Assembly (NCBI GenBank): GCA_007127935.1
Contig: SKYL01000221.1
Span: forward strand, 1 to 8,000
Source: Halorhodospira sp.
GTDB lineage: Bacteria; Pseudomonadota; Gammaproteobacteria; Nitrococcales; Halorhodospiraceae
Length of the DNA: 8,000 nucleotides
Reading direction: 5' to 3'
The notes under the pieces are model-generated. The model was not told the DNA's origin, did no database searches, and saw only the letters and a list, made by a program, of their open reading frames with translations. The translations under genes were made by a program, and so were the position numbers. Of the stretch, positions 1 through 6,294 are shown piece after piece. The stretch's first letter is position 1. Each line of letters opens with the position of its first letter.

Positions 1-83
1 AGGTTGACCGCGGTGGCGGTCTTGCCGGTGCCGCCCTTGCGGTTGACCACGGCGATGACCTGCATTTGGTCCCGCCGGTTCAT
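1..83 (-). CDS. ParA/Soj-like chemotaxis-cluster ATPase (N-terminal fragment)
   Basis: This is the first 28 codons of a gene that runs off the low end of the window. The protein begins MNRRDQMQVIAVVNRKGG, then TGKT; this is a first beta strand followed by the deviant Walker A motif KGGTGKT (K16 to T22, with signature lysine K16 and P-loop lysine K21). That motif is typical of ParA/MinD/Soj P-loop ATPases, which dimerise on ATP and act on the nucleoid or membrane to position cargo. Its ATG overlaps the stop of the STAS-like gene (ATGA), so it belongs to the same operon. ParA-like proteins inside chemotaxis operons (Vibrio ParC, Rhodobacter PpfA) place chemoreceptor arrays, and that is the likely role here by inference. 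An ATG at codon 7 (base 65) is an alternative start. A chromosome-partitioning ParA is possible but less likely in this position. The rest of the protein cannot be seen. Confidence 0.88.
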   Translation of the reverse strand, partial: MNRRDQMQVIAVVNRKGGTGKTATAVN

Positions 84-343
84 GACGATGCGCTCTCCCC
101 GTGGAGCGCCGCTTCCAGCGCCGGGAGCACCCAGCGCCGGAGGAAAGGGGCCTCCGGGGGGGCGGCGATGGGACGGCGGGCGCAGAGCAAAACCTGAACC
201 ACGGCGGTGTGGAGATGGCGGCACTCCTTCATGTGGACCCGGCCCTTGGGGTGCTTGTGCAGCCACGCCAACAGCTCTTCCGCTTCCTCCACGGAGCAAA
301 CCCCCTCCAGATGCACCGTTTGTCGCTTTCCGATGACCGGCAT
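80..343 (-). CDS. Small STAS-like domain protein of the chemosensory operon
   Basis: An 87-residue protein lying between cheA and the ParA gene. Its ATG follows the cheA TGA with no gap, an AAGGAG lies 9 nt upstream inside the cheA end, and its stop overlaps the parA start as ATGA. Residues 5 to 58 have the rhythm of a STAS/MlaB-type fold: a beta strand with LEG (12-14), a helix VEEAEELLAWLHK (18-30), a strand RVHMKECRHLH (35-45), then TAVVQVLLCARR (46-57). STAS proteins have a D-S/T-x-G loop before this last helix; here it reads LHTAV, with T46 in the approximate place of the phosphorylatable Ser and no preceding Asp. A conserved-looking tail FLRRWVLPAL (67-76) follows. STAS domains act as small binding or switch modules, so a role as adaptor for CheA or ParA is inferred. 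It has no signal peptide or membrane segment. The family call rests on pattern only; gene reality is well supported by coupling on both sides. Confidence 0.72.
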   Translation of the reverse strand: MPVIGKRQTVHLEGVCSVEEAEELLAWLHKHPKGRVHMKECRHLHTAVVQVLLCARRPIAAPPEAPFLRRWVLPALEAALHGESASS

Positions 344-2743
344 TCAGAGCAACTCCTTGAGATTGAGGACGAGCAGGACCCGCCCGTCGCCGAGCAGGGC
401 GGTGCCGGAGTACGCCGAGAGGCAGGCCAGAATGCCGTCCAGCGGCTTCAGGATGACCTCCGTCCCCTCGTGGAAGTCGTCCACTACCAGCCCGCAGATC
501 CGGCCGTGGACCCGCGCCACCAGCACCGCCTCTTCATCACGGCCCCCACCGTCGCCATCGCCGCCGGCGTTCCCGCCGCCGGCCGGGGCGGAGGCGGCGG
601 GCTCCAAGCCGAGGATCTGTTCCAGGCGGACGATGGGGACTACCTGGTCCCGCAGTACGATGGCCTCCCGGTGCTTCACCGGGACGATCCGGTCCCGTGG
701 CATCTTCACCGTCTCCACCACCTCATCCATGGGGATGCCGAACAGTTGATCACCCAGTTCCACCTGCATGACGTGGGAAACGGCCATGGTCAGCGGCAGC
801 GAGACCCGGAAGCAGGTGCCTTCGCCGGGCTGGCTCTCCACCGCGATCTGCCCGCCCCACCGTTCGACGGTGGTGCGGACCACGTCCATGCCGACACCCC
901 GGCCCGAGAGGTCGGAGACCGCCTGGGCGGTGGAGAAGCCCGGGGCGAAGACGAGTTGCAGTACCTGTTGCGGCTCCAATGCGTCCAATGCGTCGGCCTC
1001 CATCACGCCCTTCTCCAAAGCCGATCGCCGCACTTGGTCCACGTCGATGCCCCGTCCGTCGTCGCTGATCTCCACCACGACCCGGTCACCCTCCTGGCGG
1101 GCGGCCAAACGGACCGTCGCCTGCTCCGGCTTGCCGGCGGCGCGGCGCTCGGCCGGCGGTTCGATGCCGTGGTCGAGGCTGTTGCGCACCATGTGGGTGA
1201 GCGGGTCGGTGAGGGCCTCCACAATGTTTTTGTCGGCCTCGGTCTCTTCGCCTTCGATGGCCAGGGCCACGTTCTTCTCCAGCTTCCGGGAGATGTCGCG
1301 CACCAGGCGGGGAAAGCGTTGAAAGACCTGCCCCATGGGGAGCATCTGTACCCGCATGATGGTCCCCTGCATGGCCTGGGCAATGCGGTGGATGACGTTG
1401 TAGTGGTCCTTCAACTCCCGGGCCAACTCGCGGACACCGAAGTCGTGCTCGGCGCGCCGGGCCAGGAAGGGGAGGCTGTTTTTCGCCACCACCAACTCGC
1501 CGATCAGGTCGCCCAGAGCGTCCACGTTGGCCTGATCGACGCGCAGCGTCGTGGAGCGGCGGGCCGAGGCCGGCTCGTCCCCCGCGGGTGCGGCGGAGGG
1601 CGTGCCGCCGGGGCCGGATTCGTCCACCGGAGCCGGTGGCCGGGCGGACTCCGGCTCGGCCGGTACCGGTGGGGGCAGCGGCACCTCCGGCGGACGTTGC
1701 TCCACCGCCGCCGTCAGCAGCGCCTCGACCACCTCCCGCCGGGGGGCGCCGGCTTCCAGTTCGGCCTCGATCCAGTGCAGGCAGGCCGCGGTCCACGATT
1801 CGCTGTTGAGCATCGACAAGGCGGTGGACACGGAGCGGCGGACCCCGTCCATGTCGCTACCATCCCACTGTTCCCACAGGCGGGGGGCGAACCGCTCGTC
1901 GGGGAGCGCCGCGCCGGGCTCACCCCGGGGGTGGATCAAGGCCTCCGGCGGCGCTTCAGTGATCTCCGCTTGGTCCGGGATATAGCGGAACAGAGCGGTG
2001 GCCGCCTCCCGGGGGGCGTGGGTGAGTACGCCGATCTCCAATATGCAGCGGAACGGGTCGAAGTCCTCCAGGGGGGGCGGCGCCTCCGCGGTGGCCACAT
2101 GCAGCGCGGCGATCTCCGGGATCTGGGATACCAGGTGGAGGGGGTCCTCTCCCTGGAAGAAGCATTGGGGGTCCGGCCGGTAGGTGACCGCCGTCAGGGG
2201 TTCTCCGGCGCGGGCGCGGCGAAAGGCGGACAACAGGTTTTCGCCGGGGACGGCCGCGAGCCATGCCGGCGGGTCCGCCGCGAGCCCCGGCGGCGCCGGG
2301 GAAGCGCCCCGCTCCGGGGGCGTGGGAGATGGAGCCGCTGGGGATGGGACCGTGGCCGATGCGCCGAAGGCGGCGCGGATGGCGTCGGCGAAGCGGCCGC
2401 CCTCATCGTCGGCGTCGCCGGGCAGGCGGCCGGTGGTCTCCAGAGCGTCGAGCCAGCCGGCGACACGATCCATACCGCTCAGCAGCAGGTCGATGGTGTC
2501 GCCGTCGAGCCGCGCCTTGCCGGCCTTCACCGCGTCCAGCAGATCCTCGGCGGCGTGGATCAGCCGGGTCAGGGCCGGGACATCGAACAGCCCCGACGAG
2601 CCCTTGATGGTGTGGACGGCGCGGAAGGCGCCGTCGAGGCTCTCGGTATCGCCGGGCGATTGCTCCAGCGCCAGCAGACAGGCGGTGGCCTCGTCGAGGA
2701 GTTCCCGAGATTCGCTGATGAACTGCTGTTCCAGGGAGGTCAC
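344..2743 (-). CDS. cheA: Chemotaxis histidine kinase CheA
   Basis: This 799-residue kinase phosphorylates itself on an HPt histidine and passes the phosphate to CheY- and CheB-type receivers. Domains in order: P1/HPt about 1-105 with H44 in VHTIKGSSG; Pro/Ala-rich linker 127-160; a segment 182-260 with the pattern YRPDPQCFFQGEDP (188-201), seen at the P2 position of many CheAs; a helical stretch 285-349; Pro-rich linker 350-395; dimerisation P3 about 398-465; HATPase P4 about 466-652; CheW-like P5 about 653-799. The ATP site looks intact: N box around N521 and H525, G1 DDGRG (561-565), F box PGFS (601-604), G2 SGRGVGMD (613-620), G3 GEGT (640-643). The start is GTG in a GTGA overlap with cheR, preceded by AAGGAG at 7 nt. 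A Gly-rich insert (about 713-738) splits P5. No receiver domain is fused, so the phosphate acceptors are CheB and an unseen response regulator. Confidence 0.97.
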   Translation of the reverse strand: MTSLEQQFISESRELLDEATACLLALEQSPGDTESLDGAFRAVHTIKGSSGLFDVPALTRLIHAAEDLLDAVKAGKARLDGDTIDLLLSGMDRVAGWLDALETTGRLPGDADDEGGRFADAIRAAFGASATVPSPAAPSPTPPERGASPAPPGLAADPPAWLAAVPGENLLSAFRRARAGEPLTAVTYRPDPQCFFQGEDPLHLVSQIPEIAALHVATAEAPPPLEDFDPFRCILEIGVLTHAPREAATALFRYIPDQAEITEAPPEALIHPRGEPGAALPDERFAPRLWEQWDGSDMDGVRRSVSTALSMLNSESWTAACLHWIEAELEAGAPRREVVEALLTAAVEQRPPEVPLPPPVPAEPESARPPAPVDESGPGGTPSAAPAGDEPASARRSTTLRVDQANVDALGDLIGELVVAKNSLPFLARRAEHDFGVRELARELKDHYNVIHRIAQAMQGTIMRVQMLPMGQVFQRFPRLVRDISRKLEKNVALAIEGEETEADKNIVEALTDPLTHMVRNSLDHGIEPPAERRAAGKPEQATVRLAARQEGDRVVVEISDDGRGIDVDQVRRSALEKGVMEADALDALEPQQVLQLVFAPGFSTAQAVSDLSGRGVGMDVVRTTVERWGGQIAVESQPGEGTCFRVSLPLTMAVSHVMQVELGDQLFGIPMDEVVETVKMPRDRIVPVKHREAIVLRDQVVPIVRLEQILGLEPAASAPAGGGNAGGDGDGGGRDEEAVLVARVHGRICGLVVDDFHEGTEVILKPLDGILACLSAYSGTALLGDGRVLLVLNLKELL
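353..358 (-). promoter_or_regulatory. Shine-Dalgarno for the STAS-like gene
   Basis: On the minus strand AAGGAG lies inside the last codons of cheA (Lys-Glu-Leu-Leu), 9 nt before the ATG at base 343, which abuts the cheA stop. It supports that start and suggests translational coupling to cheA. Confidence 0.6.
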
Positions 2744-3627
2744 GTGGGCACTCCTTCCCTCCGTGGCGGGAGGTGGGCCGGCCGCCGGGCGGCGGGCCGC
2801 TGGTAGACGATGGATTCCGGGAAGCGGCGCATCTCGAACAGCGGTGAGATCCGGTTCATCGATTCCGAGTGGCCGAGGCAGATGAAGCCGCCGGGATTGA
2901 GGGCGTCGTAGAGCCGTTCCGCCGCCCGCCGGCGGGAGTCGTCATCGAAGTAGATCAAAAGGTTGCGGCAGAAAATTACGTCCATGCCGCCGTGGGCGCG
3001 CACCGCCTCCGGGTCTTGCACGTTGACCGCGGTGAAACGGACGCTGTCGCGCAGGTCACGGTTGATCCGGTAGCGCGGCCCGCCGCCGGCCGGGGCGGTC
3101 TCCGCGGTGAAATAGCGCCGCAACAAATCCGGCGGTACCGCCTGGACGGCGCGGCGCTCGTAGCACCCCGCTTGGGCCTGTTCCAGCACCCGGGTATTGA
3201 TGTCGGACGCGGTCAACGCCACATCGAACCGGGCCAAGCCGGGCCAGTGCTCCAACAGATAGATGGCGATGGAGTACGGCTCTTCTCCCGAGGAGCACGG
3301 GATCGACCAGATGCGGATCGTTTCCCCCGGCGCCTTGCGTGCGGTGATCTCATTGAGAATGGGGCCTACCAGGGTGCGGAACTGGTACTCCTCGCGGAAG
3401 AAGTAGGTCTCGTTGACGGTCATCAGATTGATGAGCGCCTGGAGTTCCCGGTGCGACGGATCGAAGCGCAGCAGCGTGAAGTATTCGGCGAAGCTGGCGC
3501 AGCCGTTCTGCCGCATCCGTTGCACCAGCCGCTTGTCGACGAAGTAGCGCTTCGACGGCTGAAACTGGATGCCCGCCTTGCGGTAGAAGAACTCTCGGAA
3601 GCGTTCAAAATCGGCGTCGGAAATCAT
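2740..3627 (-). CDS. cheR: MCP glutamate methyltransferase CheR
   Basis: Transfers methyl groups from S-adenosylmethionine to glutamates of the receptor helices, opposing CheB in adaptation. From the chosen start (MISDADFERFREFFYRKAG) the protein has 295 residues, close to the usual 270-290. The N-terminal helical CheR_N domain is followed by VNETYFFREEYQF, the conserved N-x-T-x-FFR element. The Rossmann methyltransferase domain shows the SAM loop PCSSGEEPYS, then TASDIN, DVIFCRNLLIYFD and GGFICLGHSES, all diagnostic of the family. The frame stays open to an ATG at base 3678, 1 nt past the cheB stop, giving 312 residues. I prefer the ATG at 3627 because homologous CheR proteins begin near the DF..F..F pattern and a GGAG lies 9 nt upstream; the 17 extra residues look like no known part of CheR. 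The other start remains possible. No TPR or other C-terminal extension; the end is basic and proline-rich. Confidence 0.95.
   Translation of the reverse strand: MISDADFERFREFFYRKAGIQFQPSKRYFVDKRLVQRMRQNGCASFAEYFTLLRFDPSHRELQALINLMTVNETYFFREEYQFRTLVGPILNEITARKAPGETIRIWSIPCSSGEEPYSIAIYLLEHWPGLARFDVALTASDINTRVLEQAQAGCYERRAVQAVPPDLLRRYFTAETAPAGGGPRYRINRDLRDSVRFTAVNVQDPEAVRAHGGMDVIFCRNLLIYFDDDSRRRAAERLYDALNPGGFICLGHSESMNRISPLFEMRRFPESIVYQRPAARRPAHLPPRREGVPT
2751..2756 (-). promoter_or_regulatory. Shine-Dalgarno that fixes the cheA GTG start
   Basis: On the minus strand AAGGAG lies within the 3' end of cheR, 7 nt before GTG at base 2743. This is a near-ideal site, and it favours the GTG that overlaps the cheR stop as the cheA start; the HPt domain then begins immediately. 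Confidence 0.7.
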
Positions 3628-3679
3628 CGTGGATTGCTCCAGCGCCGTTCGGTCCAGGGTCACGGCTCCGTGTCCCATC

Positions 3680-4762
3680 TCAGCACCCCACCCATTGGCA
3701 CAGGCGGTCGGCGATGCGGTCGGCCGGCAGGACGGCCTCGGCCCCGCGGCGGAGGATCAATTCCCGCGGCATGCCGAAGACGATGGCGCTCTCCTCCGCC
3801 TCGGCGATGGTGCGTCCGCCATCGGTGTGGATGCGGGACATGGCCTCGGCGCCGTCGTCGCCCATGCCGGTGAGCAGAACCCCCAGCAGCCGCCGTGGCG
3901 GGAGGACGTCGCACGCCGACTCCACCAGGCGGTCGACCGATGGGTGCCAGACCGTTTCGGGGTCGGCGGGAACCGGCAGGGCGCTGATCCCCCGGGGGCG
4001 GGTGCGGACCACCATGTCGGCATCGCCCTTGGCCAGGTAGACGTGGCCCGCTTCGAGGACCGTGGGGCCGGTGACCTCCGTCACCGGCAGCACGCACCGC
4101 TGGTCCATCCGCTGGGCGAAGACCCGCGTGAAGCTGGCGGGCATGTGTTGCGCCACCAGTATCGGGAGGGGAAAGTCCGCGGGTAGCCGGGGCAGGATCT
4201 TTTCCAGCGTCTTCGGCCCCCCGGTGGAGACCCCGATCAGGAGAAGCCGCTCCACCGCCGGGGCGTCGGCCGGAGGGGGGGCGGCTCGCTTCGCCGTGGT
4301 GCGTTGGGGCGCGCCGCCCCGCGACCCGGACCACCGTTCCACCCGGGCGCGGGCCGCCGCCCGCACCTTGGCCACCAGCTGATCGGCCACCGTCTCCATG
4401 TGCACCGAGACCGTCCCGCCGGGTTTCGGCAGGTAGTCCACCGCGCCCAACTCCAGCGCTTCCAGCGTGGCCAGGGCCCCCTCCTCGGTGAGGGAGGAGA
4501 CCATCACCACCGGCGTCGGGTGCTCCACCATGATGTGGCTGAGACAGGTGAGCCCGTCCATCGCCGGCATGTGGATGTCGAGGCTGATCACATCGGGGGC
4601 GAACTCCGGGATCCGCTCCAGGGCGTCGGCGCCGTTGCGCGCCGTGCGCACCTCGAAGCCGCCGGCCTGCTGGAAGATCTCCCGGAGCTTGCGCCGCATC
4701 AGCGCCGAGTCGTCGACGATGAGCAGCTTGATGGGCGGCGCCAGTGGAGGCACGGGGGTCAC
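3680..4762 (-). CDS. cheB: Receptor methylesterase/glutamine deamidase response regulator CheB
   Basis: Removes methyl groups from receptor glutamates (and deamidates glutamines) when its receiver is phosphorylated by CheA. The 360-residue length is normal. The receiver (about 11-130) has the acidic pair D17/D18 in LLIVDDS, phospho-acceptor D62 in LDIHMPAMDG, S90 and the K113-P pair. A linker (about 135-168) leads to the CheB_methylest domain with catalytic triad S179 in GVSTGGP, H206 in AQHMP and D303 in TGMGDDGA. All catalytic residues are present, so it should be active. The start is GTG, in a GTGA overlap with the stop of the triple-CheW gene, with AAGGAGGAGG just upstream. The stop is followed after 1 nt by the alternative cheR ATG. 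Presence of CheB and CheR together argues that the upstream receptor is adapted by methylation. Confidence 0.97.
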   Translation of the reverse strand: MTPVPPLAPPIKLLIVDDSALMRRKLREIFQQAGGFEVRTARNGADALERIPEFAPDVISLDIHMPAMDGLTCLSHIMVEHPTPVVMVSSLTEEGALATLEALELGAVDYLPKPGGTVSVHMETVADQLVAKVRAAARARVERWSGSRGGAPQRTTAKRAAPPPADAPAVERLLLIGVSTGGPKTLEKILPRLPADFPLPILVAQHMPASFTRVFAQRMDQRCVLPVTEVTGPTVLEAGHVYLAKGDADMVVRTRPRGISALPVPADPETVWHPSVDRLVESACDVLPPRRLLGVLLTGMGDDGAEAMSRIHTDGGRTIAEAEESAIVFGMPRELILRRGAEAVLPADRIADRLCQWVGC

Positions 4763-6294
4763 GCCTCCTCCTTCAACTCCGCCACCGCCTCCTGCTCCTC
4801 GCCGCTGAGCAGGCGGTCCGGTTCGATCAACATGACCATCCGCCGCTCCTGGGCGATGTTGGCGACCCGGCGTACCAGTTGGGCCTGTTCGGAGGAGAGG
4901 GCGGGAGACGGCACGATGGCCGAGACCGGGATCTTCAGGACCTCGGCCACCGCGTCGACGATGAAGCCGGTCCGTCCGGTGTTCAGTTGCAGGACCACGA
5001 TCCGCTGCGCATCGTCGCGGTCCGCGCCGGGCAGCCCCAGCCGGCGGCGCTGATCCACCACCGGCAGCACGATCCCGCGCAGGTTGATGACCCCTTCCAC
5101 GAAGTCCGGAGCGTGGGGCACCCGCATCAGGGTGTCGGGGACGCGGACGATCTCTTTCACGGAGGCGATGGGCACGGCGTACTCCTCGCCCGCCAGTCGA
5201 AAGACTACGAATTGCTCGTAGGTATCGTTCATCTCAATCTCCTCTCCGCCCTGCGTCTCGGTGTCGGCGGCGCCGTCGGCGGCCGCGGCCTCCAATTGCG
5301 CCCGGCGGTCGTTCCGCTGGAACATCCGCTCCGGAGAGAGCACCGAGACGATGCGCCGGCCGTCGTCCAGCCGGCAGAGGGCGGAGATCTCACGCCGGCC
5401 GTCTTCCTCCTCCAAGAGCTCGGGGACCGGGTCGAGGACATCGGCGGGGACCCGGATGACCTCGTTGACCGAGTCCATCACCAGCCCCACGGCGCGGCCG
5501 CCGGTATCGTGGCGGTCGCCGTCCAAGGGGAGGACCACCACCCGCTGGCGTTCACGGGATTCGTCCGGTAGATCGAGCAGTCGCCGCATATTCACCAGCG
5601 GCACGATCCGCCGGCGCAGTGAGATCACGCCCTGGATGTAGCCCGGTGCGCGGGGCACTTGGCCGACCTCGTCGGGCATCGGGACGATCTCCCGCACCGC
5701 TTCGATGGGCAGCGCGCACTCCTGGCGGCCCACGGAGAAGCTGATCAACTGCTGCAACTCCACGTCGCTCCCCCCGCCCCGGCGACCGTCCGCCGAGGCG
5801 CCGTTCTCACCGCCGCCGGCCTCGCCCGAGGCGCCGTTCGCCGCCCAGTCGATGGCCAGTTCCTTGTCCACCACCCGCTCCAGGTCGATGATCTGCGTCA
5901 GCGCCCCCGACTCGTCCTCGATGACGCCGGCCAGGCTGTCGCTGTCGAGGCCGGCGCCGTTGCCGTCGGCGGCCCGGATGGCGTCGCTCGCTACCGCGGC
6001 GACGCGGTGGACCCGATCCACCAGGAAGCCCACTCGGCCGCTCAGCCGGGTGACCACCACCCGGCTGGCGTCGTCCGGCTCCCGCTCCGGGTAGCCGCAC
6101 AGGGCGCGCAGGTCGACCACCGGCAGTACCCGGCCGCGCAGGTTGCAGACGCCGCACACCGCCGCCGGCGCCAACGGCAGCCGGTGGACCCGGGGCGGGC
6201 GCACGATCTCCTTGACCAGGGCCATCGGCAGGGCAAACGCCTTCCGGTCCAAGGCGAAGGTGACGAACTGCTGTGTACCGCCGGCGCTAGCCAT
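4759..6294 (-). CDS. Triple CheW-domain chemotaxis coupling protein
   Basis: This 511-residue protein is three CheW modules in one chain; a normal CheW has about 160 residues and one module. CheW links receptor tips to the CheA P5 domain and builds the array baseplate. Domain 1 spans about 7-148 (VKEIVR 27-32, NLRG 51-54), domain 2 about 180-326 (VREIV 200-204, SLRRR 225-229), domain 3 about 359-497 (VKEIVR 379-384, NLRG 404-407). Linkers are Gly/Ala-rich (151-177) and acidic/Ala-rich (327-356). In domain 2 the Gly after the conserved Arg of the NLRG turn is Arg. No receiver, kinase or membrane segment is present. The ATG lies 8 nt inside the MCP end (ATGGCTAG) with no strong Shine-Dalgarno, so it is likely translated by coupling. 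Domain 3 is preceded by a good internal ribosome site and ATG (base 5232). A paralysed or array-shaping variant rather than a simple coupler is possible. Confidence 0.93.
   Translation of the reverse strand: MASAGGTQQFVTFALDRKAFALPMALVKEIVRPPRVHRLPLAPAAVCGVCNLRGRVLPVVDLRALCGYPEREPDDASRVVVTRLSGRVGFLVDRVHRVAAVASDAIRAADGNGAGLDSDSLAGVIEDESGALTQIIDLERVVDKELAIDWAANGASGEAGGGENGASADGRRGGGSDVELQQLISFSVGRQECALPIEAVREIVPMPDEVGQVPRAPGYIQGVISLRRRIVPLVNMRRLLDLPDESRERQRVVVLPLDGDRHDTGGRAVGLVMDSVNEVIRVPADVLDPVPELLEEEDGRREISALCRLDDGRRIVSVLSPERMFQRNDRRAQLEAAAADGAADTETQGGEEIEMNDTYEQFVVFRLAGEEYAVPIASVKEIVRVPDTLMRVPHAPDFVEGVINLRGIVLPVVDQRRRLGLPGADRDDAQRIVVLQLNTGRTGFIVDAVAEVLKIPVSAIVPSPALSSEQAQLVRRVANIAQERRMVMLIEPDRLLSGEEQEAVAELKEEA
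4764..4773 (-). promoter_or_regulatory. Shine-Dalgarno of cheB
   Basis: On the minus strand AAGGAGGAGG lies in the last codons of the triple-CheW gene, ending one base before the GTG at 4762; the GGAG core is about 5 nt from the start. It supports the GTG start in the GTGA overlap rather than a later codon. Confidence 0.65.
5239..5247 (-). promoter_or_regulatory. Internal ribosome binding site before the third CheW domain
   Basis: On the minus strand GGAGAGGAG is followed after 6 nt by the in-frame ATG at bases 5232-5230 (Met355 of the 511-residue protein). Initiation there would make a 157-residue protein starting MNDTYEQFVVFRLAG, which is the length and N-terminal form of an ordinary free CheW. 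Whether it is used is unknown; it may be a relic of a gene fusion. Confidence 0.45.

Noticed and set aside
101..2806. A 901-codon open frame on the plus strand, opposite cheA
   Set aside because: It is the antisense shadow of cheA in GC-rich DNA, where stops are rare. Its translation is low-complexity, rich in Gly, Arg, His and Val, with no domain, while the minus strand gives a full CheA with all kinase motifs.
3628..3678. The 17-codon N-terminal extension of CheR from the ATG at 3678
   Set aside because: Not ruled out, but the ATG at 3627 has a GGAG at 9 nt and gives the family-like N-terminus; the extension resembles no known part of CheR.
5219..5260. A separate downstream cheW gene in place of the third domain
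   Set aside because: The frame is uninterrupted through the boundary with no stop or frameshift, so I annotate one fusion gene and treat the ATG at 5232 as a possible internal start.
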